The position numbers and the translations under genes were made by a program. The notes beneath the pieces are model-generated. The model saw nothing but the letters and a program-made list of their open reading frames with translations. It made no database searches and was not told the DNA's origin. 55,145 bases of DNA from Pseudescherichia sp039594205 (GTDB lineage Bacteria; Pseudomonadota; Gammaproteobacteria; Enterobacterales; Enterobacteriaceae), in the NCBI GenBank assembly GCA_039594205.1, contig JBCNNW010000018.1:1-55145 (forward strand), written 5' to 3'. Shown here one piece after another: positions 17,036 through 24,421 of the stretch; positions within the stretch are counted from its first letter, which is position 1, and each line of letters begins with the position of its first letter.

Positions 17036-18150
17036 GCGTTCCCCACATGCGTGGGGATAAACCGCTTCTGAAAATTGGGGTGGCACAGCATTTCCGGCGT
17101 TCCCCACATGCGTGGGGATAAACCGGCTCTCAGGCCGCAGAATCAATGGGTGTAAAAGCGTTCCCCACATGCGTGGGGATAAACCGTATACAGGATGCAG
17201 TATGCAGATAACGAAAATGCGTTCCCCACATGCGTGGGGATAAACCGGCGCGCGCGCAGAGGGATGTGCAGGTGGGCATGCGTTCCCCACATGCGTGGGG
17301 ATAAACCGCAGCTGTATCAACTCTACGCGCTGAATGAAACGCGTTCCCCACATGCGTGGGGATAAACCGCGCACGATCCCATCACCAAAAAATGACCATT
17401 TGCGTTCCCCACATGCGTGGGGATAAACCGGGGAGATTCCAGATAACCATCACGGAGGCGAAGCGTTCCCCACATGCGTGGGGATAAACCGGGCCAGTTT
17501 CCCGGCCCGCCCTTTTTTAGTGGGCGTTCCCCACATGCGTGGGGATAAACCGCTTGTTGGCCGGTCCTGCATCACCTTTTTCAGGCGTTCCCCACATGCG
17601 TGGGGATAAACCGAGTCTTTTTACAATCTGGAAAAATGGGCAGCAGCGTTCCCCACATGCGTGGGGATAAACCGGTTAGGCGGTTTGTACTTTGGCACGA
17701 CAATAAGCGTTCCCCACATGCGTGGGGATAAACCGCCATACGGGAAACGCTCCTGATCCACAGGGGCGCGGTGGGGATAAACCGAATAATTTGGCCATTT
17801 GTTGCAGCAGTTGCGTGCGTTCCCCACATGCGTGGGGATAAACCGCCAGCAGCGTTACCCTGCGCCAGATTCACTGTGCGTTCCCCACATGCGTGGGGAT
17901 AAACCGCACGCCCGGGATGACAGCAAACGCAGCTATACGCGTTCCCCACATGCGTGGGGATAAACCGCTGCAAATGCAGGTACAGGCTGAGAACGAGCTG
18001 CGTTCCCCACATGCGTGGGGATAAACCGGCTCAGCTAGGCGAGGGGGAGGGAGGGTCTGTGCGTTCCCCACATGCGTGGGGATAAACCGCGCCGGCACTC
18101 CATACCAGACGGCAACAGCCAGCATTCCCCACATGCGTAGAGATAAACCT
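17036..18150 (+). CRISPR. CRISPR array 2, type I-E, 19 repeats and 18 spacers
   Basis: Twenty-nine-base repeats start at 17036 and recur every 61 bases with 32-base spacers. The repeat starts GCGTTCCCC, has the stem CCCCAC/GTGGGG around the loop ATGC and ends GATAAACCG. The spacing breaks once, at repeat 13 (17768-17784), which has lost 12 bases covering the left stem arm and loop. The last repeat (18122-18150) is degenerate at several positions, marking the distal end. The leader is on the left next to cas2. The stem differs from array 1 by a compensated pair (A-T instead of G-C). Confidence 0.98.
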
Positions 18151-18275
18151 TACCGTTTACCAGTATCTGCAGAAGTATGGCCTGAGGTACCACCCGTAAA
18201 TGGGAGCCGGGCATGGTAGAGGAAGAGACCCGCTTCTTCGGCCTCAAGCGCGAATGCGGACTGCACGAAGGGTGA
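18151..18275 (+). pseudogene. cysH': Duplicated 3' end of cysH (remnant)
   Basis: Starting directly after the last CRISPR repeat, the sequence matches cysH from position 4906 to its stop. Forty-seven bases are missing, lost between two CCACCCG repeats (first copy at cysH 4945-4951). A TAA stop appears in frame right after the deletion. The last 85 bases, including the ECGLHEG codons, differ from cysH at only about two or three positions. It has no start and cannot code a working enzyme. It forms the right-hand direct repeat around the CRISPR-Cas block. Confidence 0.93.
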
Positions 18276-18292
18276 TATAACGCACCGGACGG

Positions 18293-18323
18293 AAAATGCT
18301 GACTTTAGGGTCGGCATTTTTTT
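18293..18323 (+). terminator. Copy of the cysH terminator
   Basis: AAAATGCTGAC pairs with GTCGGCATTTT, followed by a T-run. It is a near copy of the terminator after cysH, at the same distance from the duplicated cysH stop. It could still end transcripts coming through array 2. Similarity to the cysH downstream sequence continues, more weakly, to about 18390. Confidence 0.85.
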
Positions 18324-18414
18324 GGCTGAGAGTAGGAGGTAAGAAATTTAGGATAGGGTCAGGGTTGAAAGTAGCGGTAGAATCGAAATAGTTGGTGGAT
18401 ATAGGGTATGTGAA

Positions 18415-18870
18415 ATGAAGAGAGTATTACCAGGTATTGCTTTTTCCCTGCTGTATTTTCCCATGCTGGCTAGCGCTGCACTATATGAAGGCTCAGAGGC
18501 AAAAGCCTGTTTTGCTCAGCATGCTGATCCGAATCAGCAAGAAAAATGCCTTCAACAGAAAAAAAACGAGAGCGAATCACAGTTGGAAGGCGTCATTATA
18601 GAAACAAACAAAAACATTAAGGCTAATAACGTCGGTTTATTTAACGGAAAAGAAGACGCAGCAGAAACGTCAGGAGAGGTATACAGCAAACGTTTCTTAA
18701 ATGCCCAAAAGCTATGGAAGCAGTATAGAAAAAATCTATGCCTGGCAGTGGCCACAGAGATTAATGAAGATGCTTACGATTACCAAGCATTCATTGATCA
18801 GTGCGAGATTAATCTCAACAAAAGGCATATAGAAGAAATAAAAATGATGGGTATCCTTCCCGCCTCGTGA
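18415..18870 (+). CDS. Secreted protein, possible LprI/DUF1311-like domain
   Basis: A 151-residue protein with a clear signal peptide (hydrophobic residues 5-21, cleavage likely after LASA). Four cysteines lie in the mature part (ACFAQH, EKCLQQ, NLCLAV, DQCEIN), probably as two disulfides in the periplasm. The WKQYRKNLC block resembles the LprI/DUF1311 family, some members of which are linked to lysozyme inhibition. That assignment is by impression only. It lies between the cysH remnant and toxin-antitoxin debris, so it may be accessory. Its ribosome-binding site is weak. Confidence 0.65.
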   Translation: MKRVLPGIAFSLLYFPMLASAALYEGSEAKACFAQHADPNQQEKCLQQKKNESESQLEGVIIETNKNIKANNVGLFNGKEDAAETSGEVYSKRFLNAQKLWKQYRKNLCLAVATEINEDAYDYQAFIDQCEINLNKRHIEEIKMMGILPAS

Positions 18871-18929
18871 CTGCTCTTAAGCTTATTGTTAAAGATGGCG
18901 CTGAGATCGTCTCATTTAAGGAGCTATAG
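18867..18929 (+). pseudogene. C-terminal tail of a lost toxin upstream of the MqsA-like remnant
   Basis: In the third frame, directly before the zinc-finger gene, the sequence reads TALKLIVKDGAEIVSFKEL followed by TAG. That is typical of the end of small toxins (DUF4258/MqsR-type partners) encoded just before YgiT/MqsA-type antitoxins. No start or upstream part remains. The fragment is short, so the identification rests on its position two bases before the antitoxin ATG as well as its sequence. Confidence 0.55.
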
Positions 18930-18931
18930 AA

Positions 18932-19166
18932 ATGAAATGCCCTATCTGTGGCGGTGCAGATCTTAAACATGAAACCCGTGACGTTGAATACGAGTATAAA
19001 GGCCGTAAAACTACGGTATACGGTATTACCGGCGACTATTGCGATGCGTGTGGAGAGAGCATCTTAGATGATGACGCTGGCGAAACGTATATGGCGGCAA
19101 TCGGCACTTTTAATCGCGAGACTCGATAAGCACCCCGAAATTTTTGAAGAGCTAAAGCAAGCTTAA
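18932..19166 (+). pseudogene. MqsA/YgiT-type zinc-finger antitoxin, internally deleted
   Basis: The first 65 codons encode the zinc-binding N-terminal domain (CPICGG and CDACGES pairs), as in MqsA. The frame then stops at 19127-19129. In another frame 19122-19166 reads LDKHPEIFEELKQA and a stop, which matches the very end of MqsA-type antitoxins. The helix-turn-helix domain between the two parts is missing. The visible 65-residue ORF could still be translated but would lack DNA binding. Confidence 0.75.
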
Positions 19167-19193
19167 TCTACTCCGACTAACTACAGCACTCAT

Positions 19194-19226
19194 CGCCGGG
19201 CGGCGCTGCGCTTGCCCGGCCTACAA
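19194..19226. repeat. REP element between the antitoxin remnant and iap
   Basis: GCCGGGC...GCCCGGC inverted repeat with a GGCGCTGCGC centre, ending in CCTACAAAA. It is typical of enterobacterial REP units and lies after the 3' end of iap, which is on the minus strand. Confidence 0.75.
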
Positions 19227-19250
19227 AACCCAAATCCTGCACTATCAGAC

Positions 19251-20297
19251 TCAGGCACCTTTCTCCGCCTTCGCCAGCTCCTTCATCAGCGGCAGCATAA
19301 TACGCATCACGTCGCGGCTGCGGCGCTCAATGCGGCCGGGCAGAGCGTTATCGAGGAACTGCTGGTTATCCAGACGCACATTATGCCAGCTGGTGCCGTC
19401 GGGAAACGCTTTGGTCTTTGCCCGCTGCTGGTAGCCATCCTTTTTCCCCAGCGACCAGTTCGTAGCCTCGACGGAGAGCACCGGGATACCTGCGCGATCG
19501 AACACTTCGCTGTCGTGGCAGCAGTCGGTGCCTTTCGGATAGTCCGGGTTCAGGCCTGGATTCGTAGTGGCAGTAATACCGTGCTGGCGAGCAATGGCTA
19601 AAGCGCGATCCCGGGTCAGCTTGCGCACCGCAGCAGGCGTGCTTTTGCCACTGTTGAAGTAGAGCTTATCGCCGACGATCAGGTTATCGAGGTTGATCAC
19701 CAGCAAGGTGTTTTTCTTCTCGGCGTCGCTCATGCGCTGCAACAGATTCTCCGCCCCCATCCGTCCCTCCTCTTCACCGCTGGTGGCGATGAAACGAATG
19801 CCGTACTGAGTCTGCATATGCTTCATCTGGTCAGCCAGCTCCAGCATCACCCCCAGCCCGGCGGCGTTATCGTCGAGGCCCTGTAACGTCAGGCCGCCAA
19901 GGTTGTTATCGCTATCGGCATCGCTGCGCGGCGCGTAGGTATCGAGATGCGCCATCACAATGATCTGCTGAGCCAGCTTGCCTTCATGGGCGGCAATCAC
20001 CGTACTGCCGGTCACGTTGTGCCAGTTCTGGTTCTTATTGCGTGAGGTATAGATGTAGCGGCTGTTGAACTTGCGGATGTTGCTCTGGTAGCCCATCTGT
20101 TCAAACTGCTGGCGCAGATAGTCGGCTGAAAGCATCTCTGCAGGCGTACCGGTCATACGGCCAGGAAAATAGGTGGCAATGTGGCGAGCCTGCTCGCTGG
20201 CCATCTCGCCAGGCTGGCTGGATTTTGCCTGCGCAGGCACGGTAAAGCACACACCGAGCGCCAGAGCTATAGCAAGATGGCGCAATGCGGGAAACAT
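19251..20297 (-). CDS. iap: Iap aminopeptidase (alkaline phosphatase isozyme conversion)
   Basis: A 348-residue exported zinc aminopeptidase of the M28 family. It trims the N-terminal arginine of alkaline phosphatase in the periplasm. A signal peptide covers residues 1-24 and ends PAQA. Zinc ligands are seen in MAHLDTYAPR, LDDNAAG, SGEEEG and the C-terminal SWHNVRLDN. In Enterobacteriaceae iap commonly marks the distal border of the CRISPR-Cas locus and lies divergent from cysD, as here. Confidence 0.95.
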   Translation of the reverse strand: MFPALRHLAIALALGVCFTVPAQAKSSQPGEMASEQARHIATYFPGRMTGTPAEMLSADYLRQQFEQMGYQSNIRKFNSRYIYTSRNKNQNWHNVTGSTVIAAHEGKLAQQIIVMAHLDTYAPRSDADSDNNLGGLTLQGLDDNAAGLGVMLELADQMKHMQTQYGIRFIATSGEEEGRMGAENLLQRMSDAEKKNTLLVINLDNLIVGDKLYFNSGKSTPAAVRKLTRDRALAIARQHGITATTNPGLNPDYPKGTDCCHDSEVFDRAGIPVLSVEATNWSLGKKDGYQQRAKTKAFPDGTSWHNVRLDNQQFLDNALPGRIERRSRDVMRIMLPLMKELAKAEKGA

Positions 20298-20595
20298 AGT
20301 GAGTCCTTAAAAGTGAAGCAAAATTTTTGACGTGCATAGTATGAAACTGTGATCGCAGTTACACAATTTCAATTACGCTCAAACACGCGGATTTTCTCAC
20401 GTTAAGCACTTTTTGATCTTTGCTTTTGCTTAACGTTATTCCATTGAGTAACTACTCATTCCAATTCGTAATTTCATTCGTCCTTAGACGCCCCCTATAG
20501 TCCCTCTATCCCTTGTTTTAAGCGACGCATGCGACGGATAACAGACGTACAGAACAGATCGTCTCGTGTAGTAAATTTCCCTTTAAGGAACGGTT
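20298..20595 (+). promoter_or_regulatory. iap/cysD divergent intergenic region
   Basis: No gene is visible in these 298 bases. AT-rich sequence with ATTCCATTGAGTAACTACTC near 20430 lies upstream of cysD, where CysB activates the cysDNC promoter in relatives. The operator is inferred from pathway and position. A TAAGGAACGG ribosome-binding site is located just before the cysD ATG. Confidence 0.5.
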
Positions 20596-21504
20596 ATGGA
20601 TCAAAAACGACTCACCCACCTGCGACAACTGGAGGCGGAAAGCATCCATATCATTCGCGAGGTGGCGGCTGAATTCTCCAATCCGGTGATGATGTACTCC
20701 ATCGGCAAAGACTCCAGTGTGATGCTGCACCTGGCACGTAAGGCTTTTTATCCAGGTACGCTGCCTTTCCCGCTGCTGCATGTCGATACTGGCTGGAAAT
20801 TCCGTGAGATGTATGAGTTCCGTGACCGTACCGCCAAAGCCTACGGCTGCGAACTGCTGGTGCATAAAAACCCGGAAGGGGTGGCGATGGGTATCAACCC
20901 ATTTGTGCACGGCAGCGCCAAGCACACCGATATCATGAAGACGGAAGGGCTTAAGCAGGCGCTGAATAAGTACGGCTTTGACGCGGCATTTGGTGGCGCG
21001 CGCCGCGACGAGGAGAAGTCCCGCGCGAAAGAGCGTATCTACTCCTTCCGCGACCGCTTCCACCGCTGGGATCCGAAAAATCAGCGTCCGGAGCTGTGGC
21101 ACAACTACAACGGCCAGATCAACAAGGGCGAAAGCATCCGCGTCTTCCCGCTGTCGAACTGGACCGAGCTGGATATCTGGCAGTACATCTACCTGGAAAA
21201 CATTGAAATCGTTCCGCTCTACCTGGCGGCTGAACGTCCGGTGCTGGAACGTGACGGCATGCTGATGATGATCGATGACGATCGTATCGACCTGCAGCCG
21301 GGCGAAGAGATCAAACAGCGTATGGTGCGCTTCCGTACCCTTGGCTGCTGGCCGCTGACCGGCGCGGTAGAGTCTGACGCCCAGACGCTGCCGGAGATCA
21401 TCGAAGAGATGCTGGTCTCCACTACCAGCGAACGCCAGGGGCGCGTTATTGACCGCGACCAGGCTGGCTCGATGGAGCTGAAAAAACGCCAGGGATACTT
21501 CTAA
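20596..21504 (+). CDS. cysD: Sulfate adenylyltransferase subunit 2
   Basis: A 302-residue PP-loop ATP pyrophosphatase. With CysN it makes adenosine phosphosulfate (APS) from sulfate and ATP, the first step of sulfate assimilation. The PP-loop YSIGKDSSVMLHLARKA is near residue 35. The C-terminal RVIDRDQAGSMELKKRQGYF is family-typical. It starts the cysDNC operon, and cysN begins nine bases after its stop. The pathway continues with CysC, then CysH and CysJI encoded at the left of this window. Confidence 0.98.
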   Translation: MDQKRLTHLRQLEAESIHIIREVAAEFSNPVMMYSIGKDSSVMLHLARKAFYPGTLPFPLLHVDTGWKFREMYEFRDRTAKAYGCELLVHKNPEGVAMGINPFVHGSAKHTDIMKTEGLKQALNKYGFDAAFGGARRDEEKSRAKERIYSFRDRFHRWDPKNQRPELWHNYNGQINKGESIRVFPLSNWTELDIWQYIYLENIEIVPLYLAAERPVLERDGMLMMIDDDRIDLQPGEEIKQRMVRFRTLGCWPLTGAVESDAQTLPEIIEEMLVSTTSERQGRVIDRDQAGSMELKKRQGYF

Positions 21505-21513
21505 GGAGCCGCC

Positions 21514-22941
21514 ATGAATACCACTATTGCCCAACAAATTGCTAACGAAGGCGGCGTCGAAGCGTACCTGCACGCCCAGCAGCACAAGAGCCTGTTGCGC
21601 TTCCTAACCTGCGGCAGCGTCGATGACGGTAAAAGCACCCTGATTGGCCGTCTGCTGCACGACACGCGCCAGATTTATGAAGATCAGCTCTCCACCTTGC
21701 ACAACGACAGCAAGCGCCACGGTACCCAGGGTGAAAAACTCGACCTCGCGCTACTGGTAGATGGCCTGCAGGCCGAGCGTGAGCAGGGCATCACCATTGA
21801 CGTGGCCTACCGCTACTTCTCTACCGAAAAACGTAAGTTCATTATCGCCGATACCCCAGGGCACGAGCAGTACACCCGTAACATGGCTACCGGGGCCTCT
21901 ACCTGCGATCTGGCGATCCTGCTGATTGATGCGCGTAAAGGTGTGCTGGATCAAACCCGTCGCCATAGCTTTATCTCTACCCTGCTGGGTATTAAGCATC
22001 TGGTGGTGGCAGTAAACAAAATGGACCTGGTCGAGTTCAGCGAAGAGACATTTGAAACGATTCGCCAGCAATACCTGACCTTTGCCGAACAGCTGCCGGG
22101 CAACCTCGACATCCGCTTCGTACCGCTGTCGGCACTGGAGGGAGATAACGTTGCCAGCCAGAGCGCGAGCATGCCATGGTACAGCGGCCCGACACTGCTG
22201 GAGGTGCTGGAGAGCGTTGAAATTCACCGCGTCGTCGATACTCAGCCGATGCGCTTCCCGGTGCAGTACGTTAACCGCCCGAATCTCGATTTCCGCGGCT
22301 TCTCCGGTACCGTGGCTTCCGGCAGCGTTAAGGTCGGCCAGCGCGTTAAGGTGTTGCCCTCTGGCGTAGAGTCCTCGGTGGCACGCATTGTCACGTTCGA
22401 TGGCGATCTGCCGGAAGCGGGCGCGGGCGAAGCGGTGACCCTGGTGCTGAAGGATGAGATTGACATCAGCCGTGGCGATCTGCTGCTGGATGCGCAGGAG
22501 AGCCTGCCAGCCGTGCAGAGCGCAGCGGTAGATGTGGTATGGATGGCTGAGCAGCCACTGAGTCCGGGCCAAAGCTATGATATCAAAATCGCCGGCAAGA
22601 AGACCCGTGCGCGGGTGGACGGCATTCAGTATCAGGTGGATATCAACAATCTCACCCAGCGCAGCGTTGATGCCCTGCCGCTCAACGGTATCGGCCTGGT
22701 TGACCTGACCTTTGACGAGCCGCTGGTGCTGGATAAGTACCAGGACAACCCGGTGACCGGCGGGATGATCTTTATCGATCGCCTGAGCAACGTCACCGTT
22801 GGTGCTGGCATGGTCAATCAGCCGAACGCTGATGCCGTGGCCGCGCCGTCTGAGTTCAGCGCCTTTGAGCTGGAGCTGAATGCGTTGGTACGCAAGCACT
22901 TCCCACACTGGGGCGCGCGCGATCTGCTGGGAGGCAAATAA
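21514..22941 (+). CDS. cysN: Sulfate adenylyltransferase subunit 1 (GTPase)
   Basis: A 475-residue translation-factor-like GTPase that couples GTP hydrolysis to APS synthesis by CysD. GTP-binding motifs are GSVDDGKSTLIGRLLHDT (P-loop, near residue 34), DTPGHEQYTRN and NKMDLV, followed by EF-Tu-like beta-barrel domains. The ribosome-binding site AAGGAGCC is strong. The stop overlaps the cysC start by one base. Confidence 0.98.
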   Translation: MNTTIAQQIANEGGVEAYLHAQQHKSLLRFLTCGSVDDGKSTLIGRLLHDTRQIYEDQLSTLHNDSKRHGTQGEKLDLALLVDGLQAEREQGITIDVAYRYFSTEKRKFIIADTPGHEQYTRNMATGASTCDLAILLIDARKGVLDQTRRHSFISTLLGIKHLVVAVNKMDLVEFSEETFETIRQQYLTFAEQLPGNLDIRFVPLSALEGDNVASQSASMPWYSGPTLLEVLESVEIHRVVDTQPMRFPVQYVNRPNLDFRGFSGTVASGSVKVGQRVKVLPSGVESSVARIVTFDGDLPEAGAGEAVTLVLKDEIDISRGDLLLDAQESLPAVQSAAVDVVWMAEQPLSPGQSYDIKIAGKKTRARVDGIQYQVDINNLTQRSVDALPLNGIGLVDLTFDEPLVLDKYQDNPVTGGMIFIDRLSNVTVGAGMVNQPNADAVAAPSEFSAFELELNALVRKHFPHWGARDLLGGK

Positions 22942-23546
22942 TGGCGGATCATGACGAGAACGTCGTCTGGCACGCCCATCCTGTTACCGTGCAGCAGCGG
23001 GAGCAACTCCACGGTCACCGTGGGGTTGTGCTGTGGTTTACCGGGCTATCCGGCTCGGGTAAATCCACGGTCGCCGGTGCGCTGGAGGAGGCGCTGCATC
23101 AGCTGGGCGTCAGCACCTACCTGCTCGACGGGGACAACGTGCGTCACGGGCTGTGCAGCGATCTGGGCTTCAGCGACGACGATCGCAAAGAGAACATTCG
23201 CCGCGTGGGCGAGGTAGCCCGGCTGATGGTGGATGCAGGCCTGGTTGTGCTGACTGCTTTCATCTCTCCGCATCGTGCAGAGCGGCAGATGGTGCGCGAG
23301 CGCGTAGGCGAGGGGCGTTTCTACGAGGTTTTTGTGGATACCTCTCTGGCTACCTGCGAAGCGCGGGATCCCAAAGGGCTGTATAAAAAGGCGCGTGCCG
23401 GTGAGCTACGCCATTTTACCGGGATCGATTCCGTCTATGAGGCTCCCGTCTCGCCAGAGGTGCATCTCGATGGCGAACAATTGGTAACAAATTTGGTGGC
23501 TCAATTATTAGATCTACTGAAACGGGACGATATTATCAGATCCTGA
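22941..23546 (+). CDS. cysC: Adenylylsulfate (APS) kinase
   Basis: A 201-residue kinase that phosphorylates APS to PAPS, the substrate of CysH. The P-loop is GLSGSGKSTVAGAL near residue 36, followed by LDGDNVRHGLCSDLGFS and the substrate-site KGLYKKARAGELRHFTGID. It is the third gene of cysDNC and normal in length. Confidence 0.98.
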   Translation: MADHDENVVWHAHPVTVQQREQLHGHRGVVLWFTGLSGSGKSTVAGALEEALHQLGVSTYLLDGDNVRHGLCSDLGFSDDDRKENIRRVGEVARLMVDAGLVVLTAFISPHRAERQMVRERVGEGRFYEVFVDTSLATCEARDPKGLYKKARAGELRHFTGIDSVYEAPVSPEVHLDGEQLVTNLVAQLLDLLKRDDIIRS

Positions 23547-23550
23547 GACA

Positions 23551-23573
23551 ACGCCGGGTGTTGCGCCCGGCAA
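23551..23573. repeat. REP-like inverted repeat between cysC and ygbE
   Basis: GCCGGG and CCCGGC pair across a short GTTGCG-containing loop, four bases after the cysC stop. It is either a short REP unit or a hairpin that protects the cysDNC mRNA end. No T-run follows, so a terminator role is unlikely. Confidence 0.5.
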
Positions 23574-23593
23574 GTCAGGTCACAGGATCCACT

Positions 23594-23917
23594 ATGCGCA
23601 ATAGCCAGAATATTACTATCACTCCCTCTGAAACCGGCGTTGCCAACGAAGAGACCACCTGGTCATTGCCCGGGGCCGTCGTTGGCTTCGCCTCATGGCT
23701 GCTGGCGCTAAGCATACCGTTTCTGCTGTATGGCTCTAACACCCTCTTTTTCTTTCTCTATACCTGGCCGTTCTTTCTGGCGCTAATGCCCGTTGCGGTA
23801 GTAGTCGGCGTTGCTATCCACTCCTTGCTCAACGGCAGGCTGGTCTATAGTAGCCTGGCAACGGCGCTGGCCAGCGTCGCGATGTTCAGCATTCTATTCA
23901 TGTGGCTAATGGGTTAA
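23594..23917 (+). CDS. ygbE: YgbE family inner-membrane protein (DUF3561)
   Basis: A 107-residue protein of unknown function with three hydrophobic stretches, at about residues 27-45, 49-72 and 84-105. The start at 23594 (MRNSQNIT) is chosen because it gives the family length. An upstream in-frame codon would add 12 residues from the REP-like sequence. It lies between cysC and ftsB, its standard enterobacterial place. Confidence 0.88.
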   Translation: MRNSQNITITPSETGVANEETTWSLPGAVVGFASWLLALSIPFLLYGSNTLFFFLYTWPFFLALMPVAVVVGVAIHSLLNGRLVYSSLATALASVAMFSILFMWLMG

Positions 23918-24086
23918 AGCAAGCCATAATTCAAACCGTAACGCTTTTTAAGACGATGTTTCCAGGCCTGGACAGTGCCTGGAGCGGGTGAGGTATGGTA
24001 CATTTGGCAGCGTCGTTGCGGTATCGGCTTAGAGTGGAGTCCTGGCGTAAGTTATGGGATGATGATGCCGTTTTACAGGGGGCAGG

Positions 24087-24398
24087 ATGGGTAAATTAAC
24101 GCTGCTGTTGCTGGCTTTGCTGGTCTGGCTACAGTATTCATTGTGGTTTGGCAAGAATGGCCTCCACGACTTCAGCCGCGTCAGCGATGATGTCACGGTA
24201 CAGCAGGCAACAAACGCTAAGCTAAAAGCGCGAAACGATCAGCTGTTCGCCGAGATTGACGATCTCAACGGCGGCCAGGAGGCGATTGAAGAGCGCGCAC
24301 GTAACGAACTCAGTATGACCAGGCCGGGCGAAACCTTTTATCGTCTGGTTCCGGATGCGTCTAAACGCAGCCCAGGGTCACCACAAAATAGTCGATAA
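24087..24398 (+). CDS. ftsB: Cell division protein FtsB
   Basis: A 103-residue bitopic membrane protein of the FtsQLB divisome complex, which controls activation of septal peptidoglycan synthesis. It has one transmembrane helix (residues about 4-21) and then a periplasmic coiled coil (VQQATNAKLKARNDQLFAEI). The conserved EERARNELSMTRPGETFYRL block follows. It begins the ftsB-ispD-ispF-truD-surE-pcm run. Confidence 0.97.
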   Translation: MGKLTLLLLALLVWLQYSLWFGKNGLHDFSRVSDDVTVQQATNAKLKARNDQLFAEIDDLNGGQEAIEERARNELSMTRPGETFYRLVPDASKRSPGSPQNSR

Positions 24399-24421
24399 CA
24401 AACAGGCCCAGGTTTTCTTAC

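Noticed and set aside
5338..18150. Self-targeting spacers against this window
   Set aside because: I compared the 30 spacers by eye with the window and saw no match outside the arrays. A proper search on both strands is needed to exclude it.
17012..18247. Minus-strand frames with repeated SPRMWGT or PTHVGNA segments
   Set aside because: They are translations of CRISPR array 2 repeats.
20518..21585. 355-residue open frame on the minus strand
   Set aside because: Antisense to cysD and its control region; no motifs.
21751..22908. 385-residue open frame on the minus strand
   Set aside because: Antisense to cysN, a highly conserved gene on the plus strand.
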